From Peptostreptococcus porci (lineage in GTDB: Bacteria > Bacillota > Clostridia > Peptostreptococcales > Peptostreptococcaceae), in assembly GCF_009695815.1 (NCBI RefSeq), contig NZ_VUNE01000001.1:434001-498000 (forward strand): 64,000 nt of DNA, given 5' to 3'. The position numbers and the translations under genes were made by a program. Position 1 is the first letter of the stretch. Each line of letters opens with the position of its first letter. The notes beneath the pieces are model-generated. The model did not search any database. It was not told the DNA's origin and saw nothing but the letters and a program-made list of their open reading frames with translations. Below are positions 27,657-34,946 of the stretch, piece after piece.

Positions 27657-28058
27657 AGTAACTTATGTTGGTAACCCAAATAGTTCAGTGCTATATTTGT
27701 ATATACAGGGTGTTATAAGTGTGATTTTTATAATTGTAACAGGTTATCTTAAGACTAAAAGTCCTTATTTTTTACAGGCAATTAGAAAGATTTGATTTAA
27801 CATTTAGTTGTGATATATTTCTGCATACATATGATTTCTAAAGTTATATTTTGTGTAAAATAATATGGTGTATGAGCGAAAACTTTTAATGATAGAAAAG
27901 TATTTCGCTCTTTTTATGATATCTCTCTTTTTCTTGTTGTAATTTACAATTAAACATTAATTTGATATTATAGTTATAGCTACAATACAAAGGCAGTAAT
28001 CTGGCAATCAAATATGTAAACGAGAATGAAATAATCCCCAATATTTTTGCCGTAATGA
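27657..28058. other. Gene-poor stretch after the exporter
   Basis: This part of the 630-base gap holds a bulged hairpin with T tract near 27750-27774, a good terminator at 27874-27915, and a short open fragment ending at 28075 that reads NEIIPNIFAVMNERI near its end with no start codon. The fragment may be another scrap of the lost helicase or of a second gene. No intact gene is seen. Confidence 0.5.
27874..27915 (+). terminator. Terminator in the gene-poor stretch
   Basis: GAGCGAAA (27874-27881) pairs with TTTCGCTC (27903-27910), with inner CTTTT/AAAAG pairing, followed by TTTTT. Confidence 0.85.
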
Positions 28059-28265
28059 ACGAAAGAATATTATAAATTAACCAGAATTGGTCAAGAAAAT
28101 AATGTGCAGGTTTTCAACTTTATAACAAAGAATACAATTGAAGAAAAGATATTGAAAATGCAAGATGCGAAAAAAGAGTTAAGCGATTTATTTGTAGAAA
28201 ATTCTTCTGGTGGATTTGCTAGCCTGAGTAAGGATGAGCTGTTAGGATTGTTTAGCTTGGATTAA
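28059..28265 (+). pseudogene. SNF2-family helicase, C-terminal remnant
   Basis: An open stretch of about 68 codons with no start codon reads RIGQENNVQVFNFITKNTIEEKIL, given here in two parts: RIGQENNVQVFNFI and TKNTIEEKILKMQDAKKEL, ending KDELLGLFSLD. RIGQ, VQVF and NTIEEKI are the hallmark last motif and tail of SWI2/SNF2 ATPases. All upstream helicase motifs are missing, and stops precede it at 28053-28058. It is therefore the surviving 3' end of a helicase of perhaps 1000 aa, truncated by a deletion or by arrival of the exporter block. Confidence 0.85.
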
Positions 28266-28286
28266 TTAATATAGTTTGGAGTAAAA

Positions 28287-29159
28287 ATGAATTATAAAAT
28301 AAAGGATCTGGTAGCATTATGCACATCAGGCTCAAATATTCACAATGAAGATGCGTGTGGATTCAAGGAGAATATTGCTTGGGTAATCGATGGTGCTACT
28401 GGTTTAAATGGGAAAAATTTTATGCCATCAGAGACCGATGCCAGATGGTATTCGCTCTGGTGGGATAAATATTTGAGAGATAATATTACAGACAATATTT
28501 CTCTAGAATTGTTGATAAAAAGAGGAATACGAGAAATAAGAGCTGAGTTTGAGCGAAATTTAAGTGATAGCCATGGGTTGGGCTTTGAGGATATTTTAAA
28601 ACTAGATTATCCGTCAGCTTCGATTGCCTTAATAAGACTAAATGAGGACAATATGGAATATTTTGTACTTGGAGATTGCAGAATTTACACAGATAACTCT
28701 TGTATTCCTAAAATCGCTGATGAAACAATTTCAAATTTTGATAGTCAAGTTTTTGAGTCGATGAGAAATCTAAATGACTTTGGTTATATTAATTTTGCCG
28801 AAATCAAAGAGAGGGTAATGGATCAAATAATTGAAAATAGACTCAAAAATAATATAGAGGGCGGATATTGGATTCTAAGTTTTGATGAAAAGGCTGTTGA
28901 CAATGCTGTATGTGGAATTTGTAAAATCAGTGAGAATATGAAAGTGTTGATGGCTAGTGATGGATATTATGCCATTTGTGACAAGTATGGAATCTTTGAA
29001 GAGAAAGATTTGTTGAAATTGTCTTTTGATAGAGGTATAGTATCATTGTTTGATGCACTGAGAAAGTTTGAAAATAATGAAGATAAGGTGAGATTTATCC
29101 CAAGATTTAAAAAAATGGATGATTGTACGTGTCTGATGTTTAAAATAGATAAGGAATAG
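28287..29159 (+). CDS. PP2C-like protein phosphatase
   Basis: 290 aa. PP2C-type motifs: SGSNIHNEDACGF (Asp metal ligand), WVIDGATGLNG, YFVLGDCRIY, VLMASDGYY and DDCTCLMF. This fits the serine/threonine phosphatase superfamily with a divergent N-terminal motif (NEDA in place of NQDS/NEDR) as in uncharacterised clostridial members. No kinase is adjacent. It lies 21 bases after the helicase remnant and joins directly to the glycosyltransferase gene (12 bases between the coding regions), suggesting one transcript. GGAG precedes ATG. Confidence 0.8.
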   Translation: MNYKIKDLVALCTSGSNIHNEDACGFKENIAWVIDGATGLNGKNFMPSETDARWYSLWWDKYLRDNITDNISLELLIKRGIREIRAEFERNLSDSHGLGFEDILKLDYPSASIALIRLNEDNMEYFVLGDCRIYTDNSCIPKIADETISNFDSQVFESMRNLNDFGYINFAEIKERVMDQIIENRLKNNIEGGYWILSFDEKAVDNAVCGICKISENMKVLMASDGYYAICDKYGIFEEKDLLKLSFDRGIVSLFDALRKFENNEDKVRFIPRFKKMDDCTCLMFKIDKE

Positions 29160-29171
29160 ATGGAGGTTGAT

Positions 29172-30404
29172 ATGAAAGTATTACATATTAGTGCTCAAAA
29201 GCCAGATTCAACCGGAAGTGGCATCTATATGAGTGGAATAATAAATGGATTTAGAAAGAAAAATATAGATCAGGCATTGATAGTGGGGATAGATATAGCT
29301 GATAGCGAGCAGGCAATATTAGAAAAATTCGATGGAGAGGTTTCTCTATATCCATTAAAATATAATAGTGAGGTGCTTGATTTCAATGTACCTGGAATGA
29401 GCGATAATATGCCGTATCCTAGTACCAGATATAGAGATATAACAAGTTATCAGGCAGCTAAAATGAGAGAGGAATTTTCCAAGCTATTGATGGATGCTGT
29501 TGATAAGGAAAATCCAGATGTGATTATATGTCATCATTTATATTATATTTCCGCAATAACAAGAGAGCTATTGCCGAATAAAAAAATCTATGCAATTTGC
29601 CATGGAACCTGTATCAGGCAATTAATGAGTAATGATTTTATGAGAGATTACGTCATTGAAAAAATTGGGCAATTAGATGGCGTATTTGCACTTCATAATG
29701 AGCAGAAAAGAACTATAGAGAAGCTATTTGTAATTGATGAATCAAAGGTAAAGATAATTGGAAGTGGATATGACAGTTCTATTTTCAATAATAAAATGAT
29801 AAAAAAATCTGGGAACATCAAAATATCTTATGCTGGTAAAATATCTTGTAGCAAGGGGTTGATTCCGTTTATTAATGCTTTGAACAAAATTGATATTTCA
29901 GAAGATTATATTGATATTGTCTTTGCAGGTGGTGCCAGCGATTGTGATGAATTAGAAGAAATAGTAAATTTGGCAAAAAAGTCATGTCATAAAATTGATT
30001 TTGTCGGAAAAATTGACCAGCAAGAGTTGGCGGATTTATTCAACTCAAGTGATATTTTTGTTTTGCCATCGTATTATGAAGGTTTACCTCTCGTTATTCT
30101 TGAAGCATTGGCATGTGGATGCTATGTTATTTGTACCAACACTGATGGACTGGAAGAATGGTTGAGTGATGATATTAAACGCAGTGGGATGTTTGACTTG
30201 GTAGAATTACCTGAAATGCTTGATATTCAAACTCCAGTTCTTGAACAGGTGGAAGGCTTTGAAAATAGATTGAAATTCGCATTGGAAAAAGCTGTTGATT
30301 ATAGAAAAAGTAGCAGAGATAAGTTTTTGGATATAAGCAATCTGTCGTGGGATGGTTTGTCCGAGAGATTATTGGTTTTGATAACTGAAGATCAATTGTT
30401 ATAA
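29172..30404 (+). CDS. Group 1 (GT4) glycosyltransferase
   Basis: 410 aa GT-B fold. The N-terminus KVLHISAQKPDSTGSGIYMSG is acceptor-side (given up to the 20-residue limit: KVLHISAQKPDSTGSGIYM), the C-terminal half has YAGKISCSKGLIPFINAL and the donor-binding LPSYYEGLPLVILEALACG with the E-x7-E arrangement. Probably uses a nucleotide-sugar donor for a surface or lipid glycoside; the acceptor is unknown. ATG 29172 is chosen because GGAGG sits at 29162-29166. The last 30 bases of the gene are partly duplicated downstream. Confidence 0.85.
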   Translation: MKVLHISAQKPDSTGSGIYMSGIINGFRKKNIDQALIVGIDIADSEQAILEKFDGEVSLYPLKYNSEVLDFNVPGMSDNMPYPSTRYRDITSYQAAKMREEFSKLLMDAVDKENPDVIICHHLYYISAITRELLPNKKIYAICHGTCIRQLMSNDFMRDYVIEKIGQLDGVFALHNEQKRTIEKLFVIDESKVKIIGSGYDSSIFNNKMIKKSGNIKISYAGKISCSKGLIPFINALNKIDISEDYIDIVFAGGASDCDELEEIVNLAKKSCHKIDFVGKIDQQELADLFNSSDIFVLPSYYEGLPLVILEALACGCYVICTNTDGLEEWLSDDIKRSGMFDLVELPEMLDIQTPVLEQVEGFENRLKFALEKAVDYRKSSRDKFLDISNLSWDGLSERLLVLITEDQLL

Positions 30405-30480
30405 TAAGTGACTTGATTACGAAGAATTAGTAGTAAAATATTATTTTTAGTAACTGACAATCAATTGTTATAAAAAAGTG
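30375..30480. repeat. Imperfect duplication of the glycosyltransferase 3' end
   Basis: The gene end around 30379-30409 (TAACTGAAGATCAATTGTTA then TAATAAGTG) recurs imperfectly at about 30450-30480 (TAACTGACAATCAATTGTTA then TAAAAAAGTG), suggesting a local duplication followed by drift. Confidence 0.65.
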
Positions 30481-30550
30481 GTTGTAGTTTGAAAAAATGT
30501 GGTTGTAGTTTGAAAAAAGTTGTTGTAGTTCGAAAAAAAGTTGTTATAGA
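30478..30550. repeat. Tandem repeat of about 20-21 bp, 3.5 copies
   Basis: Units begin at 30478, 30499, 30519 and 30540 (partial), each of the form GTGGTTGTAGTTTGAAAAAA with small changes. It lies just before the DUF6873 gene, where an in-frame TTG would translate it into a short K/V-rich leader. Confidence 0.8.
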
Positions 30551-30563
30551 ATTGGGTGTTATA

Positions 30564-31310
30564 ATGAGTAATGGTATTTTTAATAGAAATACATTTTGTA
30601 TTGTGGATTACAGAATGGATGAAAAAATAAAACAGACTTTATTTGATTGTGGAATTTCCAAAATAATACCATCCTTTAGGAATGATAAGGTGTATGATGC
30701 TATAAATGGACATGTAGATATTTCACTTTATTATGATGGAAGTGTATTCATATCTGCTCCAGAGGCGTTTGATTATTACGATAGCTTTTTTATCGAGCTT
30801 GGCATAAAAAAACCACTGCTAATGGGAAGAAAAACTCTCTCAGAGAAATATCCAAACAACGTTTTTTACAATGTTTGTAGCGTGGGCGGTGTTCATATTG
30901 GAAACTTTGATTTTACAGATGAATCCATTTCTGATAGAATAAATAAGGTAAATTGCGATTCGAAAGTAATAAATGTCAAACAAGGATATGCGAATTGTTC
31001 AATTCTTGCAGTAGACGAAAGATCATTTATTACAGCAGACAATGGAATCTACAAAAAATTGGTTGAAGAAAATTTTGATGTTCTAAAGATATCTAGTGGT
31101 GGTATATCTCTATTCGATATGGATTACGGATTTATTGGAGGTGCTAGTGCAACCTACAAAGAGTATGTATTTTTCTTTGGAGATTTGGACGAACATCCAG
31201 ACCACGCTAGAATAAAGGAATTTGTAACTGAAAGGGGGAAAAAAATAATTTCATTGGGTAAAGGGAATTTGGTTGATTACGGTAGTATGTATATATTTGA
31301 TAATATCTAG
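30564..31310 (+). CDS. DUF6873 family (GME-fold) protein
   Basis: 248 aa. It resembles the DUF6873 / GME-fold proteins of Clostridia, which share the guanidino-group modifying enzyme fold: VGGVHIGNFDF, NVKQGYANCSILAVDE, GYGFIGGASAT and GDLDEHPDHARI (here DYGFIGGASA). The typical catalytic Cys/His/Asp triad is not obvious, so enzyme activity is uncertain. ATG 30564 is the best start; an upstream TTG would add 25 residues coded by the tandem repeat. It is preceded by the glycosyltransferase on the same strand. Confidence 0.65.
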   Translation: MSNGIFNRNTFCIVDYRMDEKIKQTLFDCGISKIIPSFRNDKVYDAINGHVDISLYYDGSVFISAPEAFDYYDSFFIELGIKKPLLMGRKTLSEKYPNNVFYNVCSVGGVHIGNFDFTDESISDRINKVNCDSKVINVKQGYANCSILAVDERSFITADNGIYKKLVEENFDVLKISSGGISLFDMDYGFIGGASATYKEYVFFFGDLDEHPDHARIKEFVTERGKKIISLGKGNLVDYGSMYIFDNI

Positions 31311-31453
31311 CAAGATAAATAATTGTTAGAAAACTAAATCAGAAATTCGTGCCACTATATTATGATGAACTAGATAAAATATGGGCTAGATAAAATATAA
31401 GCTAAATAAAAAACAAACTTCTCTAAAAAGATGGCAATGGAATTATTAATAAT

Positions 31454-32062
31454 ATGGATACAAGAATAATTATAAAAATATTAACAATGGCAGTTGTTGG
31501 AGGTATTATTGGTTATGTGACAAATGTCTTGGCTGTAAAGATGCTTTTTAGACCATTAAAACCGTTCAAAATGCCTATTTTTGGTTTTGAAATTGTGGGG
31601 TTGATTCCCAAGAGAAGAGCTGATATAGCAAAAAGCATCGGAACTACAGTTGGGGAGCAATTAATCGACTATGATGAGCTGATAAACAGTATGTTGAAGG
31701 AAGAAGACAAAAAAAATTTAAAGCGAGTCCTAAAAGAGAGGATTGCAGTGATAATCGAGGAAAAAGCTAGCTTTATTCCATTTTTATTTAGATCAAAGGT
31801 GGCTGAATTTGTCGATCAAGTGATCGAAAGTGAGTTCGATTCCGGAATTGATTCTTTGTTAGAAGTTGCAAAGGAAAAGGCGATTTCAAGAATTGATGTT
31901 GGAAAGATGGTAGAGGAAAAAATCAACGAGTTAGATTTGGTGGAATTGGAAAAAATAATTCTTGTGATTGCAAGTAAGGAATTAAAGCACATTGAGAATC
32001 TAGGCTTGTTACTTGGGTTTGTTATTGGTGTTGTTCAAGGTATTATTTCGGTAACTTTTTAG
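31454..32062 (+). CDS. DUF445 family membrane protein
   Basis: 202 aa. N-terminal helix with the family motif GGIIGYVTNVLAVKMLFRPL, then PIFGFEIVGLIPKRRADIAKSIG, a long helical middle region and a C-terminal helix with GFVIGVVQGIISV. This is the short YheB-like DUF445 form; the function is not known. No clear ribosome binding site is close to the ATG, which lies after a spacer of about 140 bases with no hairpin of note. Confidence 0.8.
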   Translation: MDTRIIIKILTMAVVGGIIGYVTNVLAVKMLFRPLKPFKMPIFGFEIVGLIPKRRADIAKSIGTTVGEQLIDYDELINSMLKEEDKKNLKRVLKERIAVIIEEKASFIPFLFRSKVAEFVDQVIESEFDSGIDSLLEVAKEKAISRIDVGKMVEEKINELDLVELEKIILVIASKELKHIENLGLLLGFVIGVVQGIISVTF

Positions 32063-32085
32063 TAAAAAACTTAAATAAAAAACTA

Positions 32086-32114
32086 TTGCAATCGAAAAAA
32101 ATATGTGATAGAAT
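32086..32114 (+). promoter_or_regulatory. thrS promoter
   Basis: TTGCAA (32086-32091), a 17-base spacer and TAGAAT (32109-32114). Confidence 0.7.
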
Positions 32115-32119
32115 TATAA

Positions 32120-32366
32120 AAAATAAAAATTTGCTATGAAAAAGGACAAGTAGAATGGAATACAGCTGACAGAGAGATGGGCCTTGGCTGGAAGTTCATT
32201 AGTATGATCTATTTGAAAACTACCTTTGAGCAGGACTTAGTAGCTATAGTGAAAGTGTCCGGTTGACTGCCTTAAAGTCTTTCGAGAGGGTATAATGTTA
32301 ATTATGCCAACTTGGGTGGAACCGCGAGTATATCGTCCCAATTTTTTCGGGGCGATTTTTTTGTTG
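32120..32366 (+). promoter_or_regulatory. T-box riboswitch (threonine) with attenuator
   Basis: Contains the invariant T-box GGGTGGAACCGCG (32314-32326), the stem I landmarks GAGAGATGGGCC and GGCTGGAAG, and threonine codons ACT ACC at 32219-32224 as the candidate specifier. An intrinsic terminator follows (ATCGTCCC 32332-32339 with GGGGCGAT 32349-32356, then seven T). Uncharged tRNA-Thr would pair with the T-box and favour read-through into thrS. Confidence 0.93.
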
Positions 32367-32426
32367 AAAAAAATCCCCTACATATAATGTATTAGAACAA
32401 ATAAAATATAGTATGGAGGTAAGGTT

Positions 32427-34352
32427 ATGTTAAAGATTGAATTAAGAGATGGCAATTTTGTAGAAGTAGAAGATGGCTCTTCACTATTTGATATTGCAAA
32501 GGGAATTAGTGACGGATTTGCTAGAAGTGTTTTAGTAGGTTCTATTGATGGTAAGCTTGAAAGCTTGAATAAAAAAGTTGAAAAAGACTGCAAGGTAAAC
32601 TTTTTTAAATTCGATGATCCAGAAGGTAAAGAAGTATTTAGACATACTTCAGCACATATATTTGCTCAGGCGGTAAAAAGACTTTGGCCAGAAGCAAAAT
32701 TGGCGATAGGACCAGCGATAGAAAATGGATTCTATTACGATTTTGATTTGGATTACAGACTAGTTCCAGAAGATTTGGAAAAAATAGAATCTGAAATGAA
32801 AAAAATTGTAAAAGAAGACCTAGCAATTGAAGGATTTGAAGTTTCTAGAGAAGAAGCAATCAAATTGATGAAGGAAAAAGGTGAAGACTACAAGGTTGAG
32901 ATGATAGAGGAGCTTCCAGATGGAGAAGTGATATCTATGTATAGACAAGGTGAATTCGTTGACCTATGTAGAGGACCACATCTACAGAGTACTAAGAAGA
33001 TAAAGGCGTTTAAGCTTCAAAGTATTGCTGGTGCATACTGGAGAGGTGACGAAAACAATAAAATGCTTCAAAGAGTATATGGTACTTCTTTTGAGAAGAA
33101 CAAGGACTTGGAAGAATATCTAAAGATGCTGGAAGAAGCAAAGAAAAGAGATCACAGAAAAATAGGTAAAGAATTAGATCTATTTATGATTCCAGAGGAA
33201 GGACCTGGCTTCCCTCTATTTTTACCAAGAGGTATGGAGCTGAAAAAATCTCTAATGAAGTATTGGGAAGAAATTCATAGAGAAGACGGATATGTGGAAA
33301 TAGAAACTCCAATTATCTTGAATAGAAAATTATGGGAAACTTCTGGTCACTGGTTCCATTATAAAGAAAATATGTATACTGTTCAAATAGATGAAGAGGA
33401 TTATGCTATCAAGCCGATGAACTGTCCGGGTGCAATGATATTTTACAAGAGCAAGCCTCATTCATACAGAGATTTCCCTATGAGAGTTGCTGAAAGAGGT
33501 CGTGTACATAGACATGAGTTATCTGGAGCATTACATGGATTGATGAGGGTTAGAGCATTTACTCAGGACGATGCTCATATATTCATGCTACCTGAACAAA
33601 TAAGAGATGAAATCAAGGGTGTCGTTAAGCTAATTGATAAGGTATATACAAAATTTGGATTTACTTACCATGTTGAATTGTCTACTAGACCTGAAGATTC
33701 AATGGGAACTGACGAAGAATGGGCAGTAGCAGAGGATGGATTAAGAGGTGCTTTGGAAGAGCTTGGTATGGACTATATAGTAAATGAAGGCGATGGTGCT
33801 TTCTATGGACCAAAAATTGACTTCCATCTAAGAGACTGTATAGGTAGAACTTGGCAGTGTGGAACAATTCAGTTGGATATGCAGCTTCCTCAGAGATTTG
33901 ATGCTACTTACGTTGGAAAAGATGGCGAAAAGCATAGACCAGTAATGATTCATAGAGTATGCTTGGGATCTATTGAAAGATTTATAGGAATATTGATAGA
34001 AAACTATGCTGGAAAATTCCCAGTATGGTTGGCTCCATGTCAGGTTAAGGTGATTTCAGTTTCTGATAAATACAATGATTATGCAGAAAAAGTTAGAGAG
34101 GAATTATTCGCCAACAATATAAGAGTTGAATTGGACGATAGAGCAGAAAAGGTTGGTTTCAAAATTAGAGAGGCTCAGCTTGAAAAGATTCCTTATATGA
34201 TAGTTGTAGGAGAAAAAGAAAGTGAAAATGGTTCAATATCTGTTAGATCTAGAGAAGAGGGCGAGTTAGGTTCAATGAATATAGCTGAATTTTTGGAAAA
34301 GGTCAATAAGCAGGTAGAAGATAGAGAAAATGTGAATTTTGACTTATTATAG
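32427..34352 (+). CDS. thrS: Threonyl-tRNA synthetase
   Basis: 641 aa class II synthetase: TGS domain (1-60), the editing/SAD domain with HTSAHIFAQAVKRL and the zinc ligand set, catalytic core with motif 2 (MRVAERGRVHRHE), MNCPGAMIF, and motif 3 ending IHRVCLGSIERFIG; then a C-terminal anticodon-binding domain (PCQVKVISVSD). The motif 3 lead 'HRVCLGS' differs from the common HRAILGS, but overall length and zinc ligands are normal. It is controlled by the T-box upstream and ends in a wobble-rich terminator. Confidence 0.98.
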   Translation: MLKIELRDGNFVEVEDGSSLFDIAKGISDGFARSVLVGSIDGKLESLNKKVEKDCKVNFFKFDDPEGKEVFRHTSAHIFAQAVKRLWPEAKLAIGPAIENGFYYDFDLDYRLVPEDLEKIESEMKKIVKEDLAIEGFEVSREEAIKLMKEKGEDYKVEMIEELPDGEVISMYRQGEFVDLCRGPHLQSTKKIKAFKLQSIAGAYWRGDENNKMLQRVYGTSFEKNKDLEEYLKMLEEAKKRDHRKIGKELDLFMIPEEGPGFPLFLPRGMELKKSLMKYWEEIHREDGYVEIETPIILNRKLWETSGHWFHYKENMYTVQIDEEDYAIKPMNCPGAMIFYKSKPHSYRDFPMRVAERGRVHRHELSGALHGLMRVRAFTQDDAHIFMLPEQIRDEIKGVVKLIDKVYTKFGFTYHVELSTRPEDSMGTDEEWAVAEDGLRGALEELGMDYIVNEGDGAFYGPKIDFHLRDCIGRTWQCGTIQLDMQLPQRFDATYVGKDGEKHRPVMIHRVCLGSIERFIGILIENYAGKFPVWLAPCQVKVISVSDKYNDYAEKVREELFANNIRVELDDRAEKVGFKIREAQLEKIPYMIVVGEKESENGSISVRSREEGELGSMNIAEFLEKVNKQVEDRENVNFDLL

Positions 34353-34370
34353 AATATAGTATGTAAAAAT

Positions 34371-34446
34371 TAATATTTAGCGTTGATGGTAAAATTTTCG
34401 ATATTTATTATAAGATGAATTCGAAAGCCATTGACGCTATTTTTTT
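34371..34446 (+). terminator. thrS terminator that contains repeat copy 2
   Basis: TAGCGTTGATGG (34378-34389) pairs over 12 bp with CCATTGACGCTA (34428-34439), using two G-U pairs, and is followed by a T run. The 5' arm lies in the 24-base repeat 34371-34394 shared with 21705-21728. Confidence 0.8.
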
Positions 34447-34543
34447 CTGAAAAATTGAAAATATATAATCGACATTGTTACTGTATAGAAGAAAATTTAA
34501 ATAGAAAATTATCAATAACATACATATTGAAAATAAATATCTA

Positions 34544-34573
34544 TTGACAATCGTTCTCCTCCTGCGTTAAAAT
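34544..34573 (+). promoter_or_regulatory. Promoter of the 67-aa membrane protein gene
   Basis: TTGACA (34544-34549), an 18-base spacer and TAAAAT (34568-34573). It is among the closest to consensus in the window. Confidence 0.7.
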
Positions 34574-34623
34574 ATAATAAAAAAAGAGGGGTTTTTTATC
34601 TAAAAAAGGATTGAGAGGGGTTT

Positions 34624-34827
34624 ATGCTAAATAGTTTTATAAAAAAAGAAATACTTGCTACAATATTGTTGCTTATAACAGTTCTATATAACACTATTAT
34701 AAGTGATAATATAAATAATGTAATATTTTGTGTAATTCTATTCCTAATTTTTACAATTGGAAATTACATAACTTACAAAAAAACAAAAATGACTAAAAAC
34801 ATGGAGGGAACAACCCAAAAGTTTTAA
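34624..34827 (+). CDS. Small two-helix membrane protein
   Basis: 67 aa. Two hydrophobic segments (about 10-27 and 32-50) joined by a short polar turn, then a basic, polar tail. I do not recognise the family. It has its own promoter, GAGAGGGG before the ATG, and a strong terminator, so it is a free-standing transcription unit between thrS and a minus-strand MutS-like gene. It could be a toxin-like or regulatory membrane peptide, but nothing in the sequence proves it. Confidence 0.65.
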   Translation: MLNSFIKKEILATILLLITVLYNTIISDNINNVIFCVILFLIFTIGNYITYKKTKMTKNMEGTTQKF

Positions 34828-34850
34828 AATCTAGAACAAATAAAAAATTA

Positions 34851-34894
34851 GGCAGCATCTATAGCACATTAAGTGTTATGGATGTTGCCTTTTT
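34851..34894 (+). terminator. Strong terminator
   Basis: A 17-bp stem with G-U pairs (34851-34867 and 34873-34889, outer GGCAGCATC/GATGTTGCC), a 5-base loop and TTTTT. It also faces the 3' end of the minus-strand MutS-like gene. Confidence 0.85.
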
Positions 34895-34946
34895 GAAAAA
34901 AATGATATTTTAGTATATCATATAGCAATTTTTATTTTAAATAATT

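Noticed and set aside
30478-30550. CRISPR array at the 20-bp repeats
   Set aside because: Units are directly adjacent without spacers and no cas genes are near.
28287-31310. Anti-phage defence island built on the helicase remnant, PP2C and GT4 genes
   Set aside because: The helicase is broken and the other genes have no defence-specific motif or nuclease; the idea has no support in sequence.
21705-34394. The 24-base repeats as attachment sites of an integrated element
   Set aside because: No integrase or transposase lies between them, the segment contains housekeeping thrS, and both copies lie in terminator-like hairpins.
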